DNA of 5,396 nucleotides from Thermoplasmatota archaeon. GTDB lineage: Archaea; Thermoplasmatota; Penumbrarchaeia; Penumbrarchaeales; Penumbrarchaeaceae. Below are positions 1 to 5,396 of this stretch, piece after piece (positions within the stretch are counted from its first letter, which is position 1; the number at the start of each line of letters is the position of its first letter). The notes under the pieces are model-generated. The model was not told the DNA's origin, did not search any database, and worked only from the letters and a program-made list of their open reading frames with translations. The translations under genes and the position numbers were made by a program. The stretch lies in NCBI GenBank assembly GCA_030591285.1, contig JAUVBH010000132.1, forward strand, positions 1 through 5,396, written 5' to 3'.

Positions 1-203
1 CCAGGGCGGAACCCTCAGGAAAAAGGGCACCTGTCCTTGACCTTAAAAGGACAGATGATGATTTCGATATCGAGATCCCTCGATCAAAGCCCGCTTCACT
101 TCCTGAAAGAGAAAGGAGACAAGCTCCCAGACTGGGCGGTTCAGGGAAACGCCAGAAGGTCGAGAATGACATGATCGATATCCTGGGCTCGTTGGATGAT
201 TGA
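1..203 (+). CDS. C-terminal tail of an unidentified protein (5' end outside window)
   Basis: An open frame enters from the left edge (first full codon at 3) and ends at TGA 201-203, giving 66 sense codons. No start is needed inside the window. The visible part is highly charged and rich in Arg, Lys, Asp and Pro (for example FDIEIPRSKPASLPERERRQ), with no hydrophobic core, so it looks like a disordered C-terminal tail. It ends in a short amphipathic, acidic piece, NDMIDILGSLDD, which could be a docking helix. The stop overlaps the likely TTG start of the next gene (TTGA, 200-203), which suggests translational coupling and a shared transcript. I do not recognise the family; the functional domain lies outside the window. 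That the frame is real is supported by the coding-like composition and the stop/start overlap. Confidence 0.6.
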   Translation, partial: RAEPSGKRAPVLDLKRTDDDFDIEIPRSKPASLPERERRQAPRLGGSGKRQKVENDMIDILGSLDD

Positions 204-1606
204 TCCCCATAGACACGTTTAATACCACTAGTTACCTTCCAGTTGTAAGGGGTGAAATGTTGGAAGAACTTGAGACCCTGGAGAGGGTTTTCCGCTCCCG
301 TGGTTATGAAGTGGTACGATCTTCCGAGGATAATCATTATCTTCTTCTTCGGAAGGGTGGTTCCCTCATGGCAGTCGGGTATTCTATGTCTCCCAAGAAG
401 ACCACTGAAGGGGAAGCGGAGATGTTCATCTCGATGGGTCAGAATGACTCTGCGGGTTCCATGCTCTTCATATCTCCCATCAAACTATCCAGACTTGTGA
501 AGCGGATCCTTGAGAAAGAGGGAGTTGCCACCTGGGATCGTATGGCACTTGCTATCGCCATCGGAGAACAGACCCTCAACGAATGGTCGAAGGTGGAAAA
601 AGAACCCATAGAGAGGTCGGTAATGGACCTCTTCGAAACCGAGGATATTGATCCCGTTCATGAGGTCAGGAAGTATCATCGGGAGGTATCCAGCAGTGAC
701 GTTGGGGGATTCAAGATCCACCAGGTAGAGGTCTCGCCCCCCAGGATAGAGGTGAAGGAAGAGCAGATCATTCCTGAAGTGATTCCGGATCAGAAGGAAA
801 GTGCGGATGTGGTCATGCCTGAACCGAAGGAAGAGGAAGCTCCACCAAAGTTCGATCTTCCCATGATGCCAATGATGGAGATGGAACCTCCGGAGGAAGT
901 TCCTGTGAAAAAGGAAACCAGGAAAAAGGAGAAAACAGACCACAAGGTCCCTGAAGAGATCCTTATGGACCCATGGTCCGGTTTCGGAGATCAAAATGAA
1001 GAAACATCGCCGAAAGATGTGACAGCCCCTGAGGAAAAACCCCCGAAGAAGATGTCCAATGGGTGGATCGGTGCGACCCTGGCTCCTGAAAAATGCTCCA
1101 ATACAGAAGCGATCTCACTGGCAGGCGAGGGCGAAGAGACCGAATTGAAGAAGATCAACTTCCCATTCATAATTCTCGAGGTAAGCTACCAGATGGATCC
1201 CGCAGATGGGAAAGAATCCATTGAACAGGATGGATTTTACCTATATGACTGTGTCAGGAAGGATGTTATGGATGTCCCGGGAACCGTATATGATGAGATC
1301 TTTTCCATCAAGACCAAATGGGACGGGAGTGACGCTCCAAAGAAGATGACAGATCCGAAGGATGACCATAATATGGCAATGGTTACCCTGAGAAAGATGA
1401 TAAAGAGTGGAAAATTGAAAAGGGACAGAAAGGTCCAGGATACTTTGATGTCGACGATATACAAGGAGATCGATTATCGTTTCGATCCCAAATCACTGAA
1501 GCTGATCAGTTCAAGAAGGGTGATACTTCCATTCTGGGTAAAGGAAGGGAAGAGGGGTAAGGAGGATTGGGCGGTCAATGGGTTCCTTGGCAATCTCATA
1601 AAGTGA
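200..1606 (+). CDS. Three-part protein of unknown function: alpha/beta domain, acidic linker, C-terminal domain
   Basis: This 468-residue protein has no family I can name. Residues 20-130 form a compact predicted alpha/beta domain: a helix (20-34), strands near GYEVV (35-39), HYLLLR (46-51) and SLMAVGYS (55-62), a strand at SMLFIS (87-92), a helix (94-107), and a final helix WDRMALAIAIGEQTL (112-126). This order resembles the restriction-endonuclease-like (PD-(D/E)XK) fold, but the E-x-K pair expected on the third strand is absent, so any nuclease activity is doubtful. Residues about 165-318 are a low-complexity acidic, Pro/Glu/Lys-rich linker with a Met-rich patch, LPMMPMMEME (220-229). Residues 319-468 form a second folded domain ending in strands such as SRRVILPFWVKEG and a WAVNGFLG motif. 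No signal peptide or membrane segment is seen. The start is uncertain: TTG at 200 overlaps the upstream stop, while ATG at 257 (residue 20) follows AGGGGTGA with a very short spacer. An adaptor or scaffold role is possible but not shown. Confidence 0.8.
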   Translation: MIPIDTFNTTSYLPVVRGEMLEELETLERVFRSRGYEVVRSSEDNHYLLLRKGGSLMAVGYSMSPKKTTEGEAEMFISMGQNDSAGSMLFISPIKLSRLVKRILEKEGVATWDRMALAIAIGEQTLNEWSKVEKEPIERSVMDLFETEDIDPVHEVRKYHREVSSSDVGGFKIHQVEVSPPRIEVKEEQIIPEVIPDQKESADVVMPEPKEEEAPPKFDLPMMPMMEMEPPEEVPVKKETRKKEKTDHKVPEEILMDPWSGFGDQNEETSPKDVTAPEEKPPKKMSNGWIGATLAPEKCSNTEAISLAGEGEETELKKINFPFIILEVSYQMDPADGKESIEQDGFYLYDCVRKDVMDVPGTVYDEIFSIKTKWDGSDAPKKMTDPKDDHNMAMVTLRKMIKSGKLKRDRKVQDTLMSTIYKEIDYRFDPKSLKLISSRRVILPFWVKEGKRGKEDWAVNGFLGNLIK

Positions 1607-1678
1607 AACGGTAGCTCTTTTAGTGGGGTCTTACCACCCTTTATTAATGAGTTCTCCTTACTCCTTTAAGTGGTGTTG
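1607..1678 (+). promoter_or_regulatory. Intergenic region with possible TATA box for pyrG
   Basis: The 72-nt gap before the pyrG ATG contains TTTATTAA (1640-1647), an acceptable archaeal TATA-like element. Placing the transcription start about 25 nt downstream of its centre gives about 1668-1672, leaving a leader of only 7-11 nt before ATG 1679, as in the near-leaderless mRNAs common in Thermoplasmata. The bases just upstream (ACCACCC) are not the purine-rich BRE expected, so the call is weak. The T-rich bits at 1616-1620 and 1662-1667 could help terminate the upstream transcript. GTGG (1623-1626) and CCAC (1634-1637) could form only a 4-bp stem. Confidence 0.35.
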
Positions 1679-3304
1679 ATGAAGTACATTTTTGTCTCAG
1701 GTGGTGTACTTTCTGGACTTGGCAAGGGGATAACCGCCTCTTCAATTGGACTCCTTCTCAAGAGATCCGGTCTCAAGGTAACAGCCATCAAGGTCGATCC
1801 TTATCTGAACTGCGATGCAGGCACAATGAACCCATACGAGCATGGGGAGGTTTTCGTTCTTCATGATGGGGGAGAAGTTGACCTCGACCTCGGGAACTAC
1901 GAGAGGTTCCTTGATGAGAACCTATCATCGGACCACAACATCACAACCGGCAAGGTTTACCTCTCGGTGATCAGCAGGGAAAGGAAGGGAGATTACCTGG
2001 GAAAGACCGTTCAAATAATCCCCCATATTGTCAATGAGGTCATGGATATCATAAAAAAAGTGTCCAAGGAATCGGGAGCCCAGGTCTGCCTTGTCGAGCT
2101 GGGAGGTACCGTTGGCGACATAGAATCCATGCCTTTCCTTGAAGCGGCCAGGCAGCTCCAGATGGAGGAGGGAATGGAGAACGTCATGTTCGTTCACACA
2201 ACCCTTGTACCGATAATGGGAGTGGTGGGGGAGCAGAAGACGAAACCCACCCAGCACAGTGTCAAGGAGCTGAGGTCAATTGGTATCCAACCCGACCTCA
2301 TTGTAGGGAGATGCTCTGAACCACTGGATCGATCAACCAAACAGAAGATATCGCTCTTCTGCAACGTTCCAACGGATGCGGTCTTCTCAGCCCACGATGT
2401 TGATACTGTTTACGCTGTCCCAAGGCTTCTCCATGATCAGGGGATAACGGATTATGTTCGCGACCGTCTCGGGGTCCAGAAGGATCCAACAGATCTTGTT
2501 GAATGGGACGCTTTCATGAAAAGGATCCAATCCCCAACCGACGATCTCAAGATCGCCCTTGTTGGGAAATACACTGGATTGAAGGATTCATATATCTCTC
2601 ATTACAAGGCCTTCGAACACTCTTCGGCAGAGGTCGGGGCCCATGTTGATGTTGTCTGGATAGATGCTCCCGAGAAGGGAGATACCTGGGATGCTGACCT
2701 TGAACAGATGAAAGAACAGCTCTCTGAATGTGATGGTATACTTGTTCCCGGTGGTTTCGGTATCAGAGGAACCGAGGGTAAGATCGAAGCGATCAGATTT
2801 GCCAGAGAGAACGATATACCATTCCTGGGTATCTGTCTGGGACTCCAGCTGGCAATTGTCGAATATGCCCGGAACGTGATGGGACTCGAAGATGCATATT
2901 CCACAGAGTTCGAAAGCGATGCAAAACACCCAGTTGTGGACCTTCTCCCCGAACAGCTCAGGGTCACGCAGAAAGGTGCCACAATGAGACTTGGCGCCCA
3001 GAAGGCGATAATCTCCAAGGATACTCTGGCCTACGATCTATACAAGAAAGAGGAGATATGGGAACGTCATAGACACCGATTTGAGATAAATCCAGAATAT
3101 ATTGACAAGATCTCGGAGCAAGGCTTTGTCTTCTCCGGTATCTCGGAGGATGGCATCAAGATGGAGATCGGTGAGCTTCCAGGAAATAGATACCACATTG
3201 GAAGCCAGTTCCATCCTGAATTCCTCTCCCACCCGGCAAAACCGGCTCCTCTTTTCTATGGACTTGTGAAAGCTGCTCTGGAATATAACAAGGCAAGGAG
3301 GTGA
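1679..3304 (+). CDS. pyrG: CTP synthase (glutamine-hydrolysing)
   Basis: The enzyme aminates UTP to CTP using ATP and ammonia from glutamine, the last step of de novo pyrimidine nucleotide synthesis, in the cytoplasm. The 541 residues match the family's usual length. The N-terminal synthetase domain (about 1-270) has the P-loop SGGVLSGLGKGITASS (7-22, K16), K38, the Mg-binding D70 and E140 in the ELGGTVGDIES block, and the UTP-site motif KTKPTQHSVKEL starting at 187. The C-terminal class I glutamine amidotransferase domain (about 285-541) has the oxyanion strand PGGFGIRG, the nucleophile C386 in GICLGLQ, and H512 and E514 in FHPEF. All key residues are present, so it should be active. I chose ATG 1679 because homologues begin MKYIFV/MKFIFV; in-frame GTG 1670, GTG 1673 and TTG 1676 are possible but less likely. 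The next gene starts 8 nt after the stop, with its ribosome binding site inside pyrG. Confidence 0.98.
   Translation: MKYIFVSGGVLSGLGKGITASSIGLLLKRSGLKVTAIKVDPYLNCDAGTMNPYEHGEVFVLHDGGEVDLDLGNYERFLDENLSSDHNITTGKVYLSVISRERKGDYLGKTVQIIPHIVNEVMDIIKKVSKESGAQVCLVELGGTVGDIESMPFLEAARQLQMEEGMENVMFVHTTLVPIMGVVGEQKTKPTQHSVKELRSIGIQPDLIVGRCSEPLDRSTKQKISLFCNVPTDAVFSAHDVDTVYAVPRLLHDQGITDYVRDRLGVQKDPTDLVEWDAFMKRIQSPTDDLKIALVGKYTGLKDSYISHYKAFEHSSAEVGAHVDVVWIDAPEKGDTWDADLEQMKEQLSECDGILVPGGFGIRGTEGKIEAIRFARENDIPFLGICLGLQLAIVEYARNVMGLEDAYSTEFESDAKHPVVDLLPEQLRVTQKGATMRLGAQKAIISKDTLAYDLYKKEEIWERHRHRFEINPEYIDKISEQGFVFSGISEDGIKMEIGELPGNRYHIGSQFHPEFLSHPAKPAPLFYGLVKAALEYNKARR
3297..3304 (+). promoter_or_regulatory. 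Strong ribosome binding site (GGAGGTGA) inside the end of pyrG
   Basis: GGAGGTGA is fully complementary to the anti-Shine-Dalgarno end of archaeal 16S rRNA. It overlaps the last pyrG codons, and its final TGA is the pyrG stop. A 7-nt spacer (GGTCGAA) separates it from TTG 3312, a standard distance, so it fixes the unusual TTG start of the downstream gene and suggests that its translation is coupled to pyrG. Confidence 0.85.
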
Positions 3305-3311
3305 GGTCGAA

Positions 3312-4430
3312 TTGGTATTCACCTCTGGTGATCGGGTCCTCCTTCATCTACTTCTGAAGGGTAGCAGGGTCGATCCAACAAGCGGAGTTGCAGACCAGGA
3401 CGACATTGCCGCCTACTGTGGGATCGGAAGGACCCATGTTCCAAGGGCCTTGAAACCGTTGATAAATGATGATCTGGTCAATGAGTCACAGGGCCGGGCC
3501 CCGGGCAGGACCCGTAGGGTCAAGGTCTACAATCTGACAGAAAAGGGATGCCTGGCCGCGATAGTCCTGAGGAACAAGGCCAATGAAACCGTGATGGAAT
3601 GGATCGATGAAACAGGAACGTCCCACTCAGAACATTGTGTGGACGCTCTTAGGAGAATAAACGATCACCTGGGATCAAGGGGTTTGAGCCAGATACCCAT
3701 ATCCCTATTCCTTACAATTGGCAGAGAGAAGGTGGGATGGAACGATATTCTGTTCCTCTCCAGTTCAGTGAGGGGGGAGACAACAGAGACCATCTGTATT
3801 CCGGAGGGATGGATCCCAATTTCCTCTCCCAAGGTCCCCGAGGTGTTCCTGGACCGCCAGAAGGATATGAAGAGACTCCAGGACCTTGTGGACGGGTCCA
3901 GTTTGTTGGCGCTTACAGGAGAGGCCGGCATCGGGAAGAGGACGCTAGTTGCTGCCTGGGCGGAACGGAATAAAAGAAAGATACTATGGCTGGATCGAGG
4001 CGAAGGATCGGAGTTCTGTATCGATGCTGATAGATATGATCTCTTAGTGATGATCGGAGCACCCATGGTCGATGTGACATCAACACTTGTAAGAGGGGAT
4101 GGGATCGATCTGTCAGATCCGAGGAATGAAGATTGGCCTGAATTGTTAAGACCGATCCCACTTCTTGGTATCATGGACGGTTATCTGGACTCATCCGGTG
4201 AAGGAATAATCGATCTTAAAGGACTGGATGAGGGGACCTTTGTCAGAGAAGCAATAGGATCCGGTCTCCCGGAAAAGCTGGCCAACCCCTTCTTTAAAGC
4301 ATCCAAGGGAAGCCCGATGGCCCTTTCGTACCTGGGAGACTTGGAAGATTCCACACTTGGAGGATTGGGTACCCTTGATGAAGAAGCCGCAATCATGTCA
4401 TTGATACTCGGCCTCCGCTCAAAGCTGTGA
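3312..4430 (+). CDS. Winged-helix DNA-binding protein with degenerate STAND-like P-loop NTPase domain
   Basis: This is a 372-residue cytoplasmic protein, probably a regulator. Residues about 5-80 form a winged helix: the helix-turn-helix is DDIAAYCGIGRTHVPRALKP (30-49), followed by a basic wing around 60-79 (GRAPGRTRRVKVYNLTEKG). A linker of about 100 residues leads to FLDRQKDMKRL, the usual entry into a STAND NTPase. The P-loop is GEAGIGKRT (203-211): K209 is present but R210 replaces the Ser/Thr that normally binds Mg. The likely Walker B strand, YDLLVMIGAP (242-251), lacks the terminal acidic residues. A later strand, LLGIMDGYLD, and the block IIDLKGLDEGTF precede a GxP-type motif, KGSPMAL (332-338), typical of STAND proteins. 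The usual C-terminal TPR or other repeat sensor is absent, because the protein ends about 30 residues after the GxP motif. ATP binding without hydrolysis is plausible. The TTG start is fixed by GGAGGTGA 7 nt upstream, and the gene probably shares the pyrG transcript. The target and ligand are unknown. Confidence 0.88.
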   Translation: MVFTSGDRVLLHLLLKGSRVDPTSGVADQDDIAAYCGIGRTHVPRALKPLINDDLVNESQGRAPGRTRRVKVYNLTEKGCLAAIVLRNKANETVMEWIDETGTSHSEHCVDALRRINDHLGSRGLSQIPISLFLTIGREKVGWNDILFLSSSVRGETTETICIPEGWIPISSPKVPEVFLDRQKDMKRLQDLVDGSSLLALTGEAGIGKRTLVAAWAERNKRKILWLDRGEGSEFCIDADRYDLLVMIGAPMVDVTSTLVRGDGIDLSDPRNEDWPELLRPIPLLGIMDGYLDSSGEGIIDLKGLDEGTFVREAIGSGLPEKLANPFFKASKGSPMALSYLGDLEDSTLGGLGTLDEEAAIMSLILGLRSKL

Positions 4431-4436
4431 CATTCC

Positions 4437-4454
4437 AATTTCCACTCGGAAATT
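4437..4454. repeat. Perfect 18-nt palindrome (7-bp arms, 4-nt loop) upstream of the last gene
   Basis: AATTTCC (4437-4443) - ACTC - GGAAATT (4448-4454) is an exact inverted repeat starting 7 nt after the stop of the winged-helix gene. It abuts the TATA element of the next gene, so it could be a dimer operator. As RNA it would form a 7-bp AU-rich hairpin without a following U tract, so it is a poor candidate for an intrinsic terminator. The right arm recurs as CGGAAAT at 4469-4475, 22 nt after CGGAAAT at 4447-4453. Confidence 0.6.
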
Positions 4455-4462
4455 ATTATAAT
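4448..4462 (+). promoter_or_regulatory. BRE/TATA promoter of the zinc-finger/hydrolase-like gene
   Basis: GGAAAT (4448-4453) fits the archaeal BRE pattern RNWAAW and is followed directly by TATTATAA (4454-4461), a good TATA box. The expected transcription start, about 25 nt past the TATA centre, is near 4482-4486. That leaves only about 6-10 nt before ATG 4492, which agrees with the lack of any Shine-Dalgarno sequence there. The BRE is formed by the right arm of the palindrome, so a protein bound to the palindrome would compete with TFB. Confidence 0.6.
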
Positions 4463-4491
4463 GATGACCGGAAATAGTCAATACGATAGCA

Positions 4492-5396
4492 ATGAGCGAT
4501 CCCTCAGAGAAGTTGAGATGTCCAGATTGCACCATGTTGGTCCAACGGAAGAACATTTCAAAGCACTACAGGAAAATGCACCCAGGTCTGGATCCTCACC
4601 GTAGATTGAGGGAATCCAGGGAAGAATACAAGGTGAGGAAACCAAGGTATGAGGTTTCAAATTCCCACATTGCTGGCTTTTTTGTGGCCATTGGTGTAAT
4701 AGTGATGCTGGTTGTTGCATCTCTTCTTGTGATCACCTTTGTGAATGAGGATGGAGATGGTCTCAAAGATAAGAGAACCGTGTTCTTTACCGCCAGCGAT
4801 GGCGCGATCATCAATGCTACATGGTTTCAAAGCTCAAAGGTCGATTCCCCTACCGTTTACTTGATCCATGATATTGGGGGGGATCGGACCATCTGGAACG
4901 ATTATGCGCCGGAACTTCAGTCCCATGGATACAATGTCCTGGCGATCGACACGAGAGGTCATGGAGAATCAATTAAGAGTATCATTGATCCGGATTGGGT
5001 ATATGATTACACTATTATGAGTCATTATGAGCTTACCGAGGTTATGCAAGACATCGTAGCAGCATACGAGTGGGTGCACGGGGATGATCCGGATGGTGAT
5101 CCCAATACCGATGCCGGGGAGGATGGAGCTTTCATCGGGATCGGAAAGGGCGGTCAGTATGCAATGAACCAATTTGCAAGAATGTCACAATATCGGATAA
5201 TCGCCGGTGTCCTCCTTTCTCCAACTCTTGAAAATTATGGGCTGGATGTAAGGCAGGTCTTCGAGGATTGGGGTGATATCCGTCCAATTATATTGGCAGC
5301 TTCAGAGGGTGATGGAACTGGAAATCTGATGATCGATACGATCCTCATCGCGAAGGATGAGAACGGGGAGAAGAACGGTATAGGTTTCATAATACC
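4492..5396 (+). CDS. Membrane-anchored zinc-finger / alpha-beta hydrolase-like protein, probable pseudo-enzyme (3' end outside window)
   Basis: The frame is open from ATG 4492 to the right edge (301 full codons, no stop). An in-frame TGA at 4465 with no start between makes 4492 the first possible ATG. N-terminal residues 10-30 are a single C2H2 zinc finger (C10-x2-C13-x11-H25-x4-H30). A basic stretch (K47, R49, K50, R52) precedes one transmembrane helix (about 60-84), so the finger should face the cytoplasm and the rest the outside. After the helix comes an Asp-rich loop, NEDGDGLKD (85-93), of EF-hand/thrombospondin-3 type. From about 97 an alpha/beta hydrolase fold follows: VYLIHDIGG (122-130) at the oxyanion strand and LAIDTRGHGES (150-160). 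The nucleophile elbow reads IGIGKGG (215-221), so G218 stands where the catalytic Ser should be. D274 in SEGDG could be the acid; the His would lie beyond the edge. A second Asp-rich stretch, DDPDGDPNTDAGED (198-211), precedes the elbow. It has its own promoter and no clear ribosome binding site. Substrate or ligand is unknown; a sensory or binding role fits better than catalysis. Confidence 0.85.
   Translation, partial: MSDPSEKLRCPDCTMLVQRKNISKHYRKMHPGLDPHRRLRESREEYKVRKPRYEVSNSHIAGFFVAIGVIVMLVVASLLVITFVNEDGDGLKDKRTVFFTASDGAIINATWFQSSKVDSPTVYLIHDIGGDRTIWNDYAPELQSHGYNVLAIDTRGHGESIKSIIDPDWVYDYTIMSHYELTEVMQDIVAAYEWVHGDDPDGDPNTDAGEDGAFIGIGKGGQYAMNQFARMSQYRIIAGVLLSPTLENYGLDVRQVFEDWGDIRPIILAASEGDGTGNLMIDTILIAKDENGEKNGIGFII

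Noticed and set aside
485..994. Long open frame on the - strand inside the second gene
   Set aside because: It lies antisense to a gene with clear coding character; its translation is rich in His, Leu and Phe as expected from the complement of Lys/Glu/Asp-rich codons, and it has no recognisable domain.
1610..1640. Hairpin (GTGG/CCAC) before pyrG as a terminator or attenuator
   Set aside because: The stem is only 4 bp with a 7-nt loop, with no extended pairing; too weak to annotate.
1670..1678. Upstream in-frame starts GTG, GTG, TTG for pyrG, adding MVL
   Set aside because: CTP synthases usually begin directly with MKYIFV or a close variant, and ATG 1679 gives that; a leaderless GTG start cannot be fully excluded.
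3665..4174. Long open frame on the - strand inside the winged-helix gene
   Set aside because: It is opposite the P-loop coding region, is Ser/Pro/Arg-rich low-quality sequence, and has no motif; it is a shadow of the + strand gene.
3912..4430. Frameshift truncating a longer STAND protein
   Set aside because: The frame runs cleanly through the GxP motif to its stop, and the sequence after it is an intergenic promoter and an unrelated gene, not a repeat domain in another frame.
4437..4462. Palindrome as an intrinsic terminator of the winged-helix gene
   Set aside because: The hairpin is AU-rich and followed by ATTATAATGATG rather than a U tract, and it overlaps a good BRE/TATA promoter, so an operator role is more likely.
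1..5396. tRNA, rRNA, CRISPR array, insertion sequence or defence-system cassette
   Set aside because: No repeat-spacer pattern, transposase motif, terminal inverted repeats or RNA gene signature was seen; nearly all sequence is accounted for by the five protein genes.

Overview
The window looks archaeal and most probably comes from a Thermoplasmata-like euryarchaeon. This rests on an archaeal-style CTP synthase, TATA/BRE-like promoter elements close to start codons, a GGAGGTGA ribosome binding site in front of a TTG start, a single C2H2 zinc finger, and a winged-helix plus STAND-type NTPase protein. The lineage is inferred from protein style, not from a marker gene. All supported genes are on the + strand and the window is almost fully coding.

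Layout: (1) 1-203, the C-terminal tail of an unidentified protein cut by the left edge. (2) 200-1606, a three-part protein of unknown function joined to it by a 4-nt TTGA overlap. It has an N-terminal alpha/beta domain that may be a degenerate restriction-endonuclease-like fold, a long acidic Pro/Glu linker, and a separate C-terminal domain. (3) 1607-1678, a short intergenic stretch with a possible TATA element. (4) 1679-3304, pyrG, an apparently intact CTP synthase with all expected catalytic residues. (5) 3312-4430, a winged-helix DNA-binding protein fused to a STAND-like P-loop domain whose Walker A and Walker B motifs both look degenerate. Its strong ribosome binding site lies in the last codons and stop of pyrG. 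(6) 4431-4491, an intergenic region with a perfect 18-nt palindrome abutting a BRE/TATA promoter, plus a direct repeat 22 nt apart on both sides of the TATA. (7) 4492 to the right edge, an incomplete gene for a zinc finger - transmembrane helix - Asp-rich loop - alpha/beta hydrolase protein in which the nucleophile serine is replaced by glycine.

How the genes may work together: pyrG makes CTP and is probably co-translated with the winged-helix/STAND protein. The last gene has its own promoter with an operator-like arrangement next to the stop of the winged-helix gene, so local regulation by that protein is a reasonable but untested idea. The most unusual items are the membrane zinc-finger/pseudo-hydrolase and the winged-helix pseudo-NTPase: both combine a possible nucleic-acid-binding or sensing module with an enzyme-like domain that has lost key catalytic residues. 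No RNA gene, mobile element or CRISPR array is visible.
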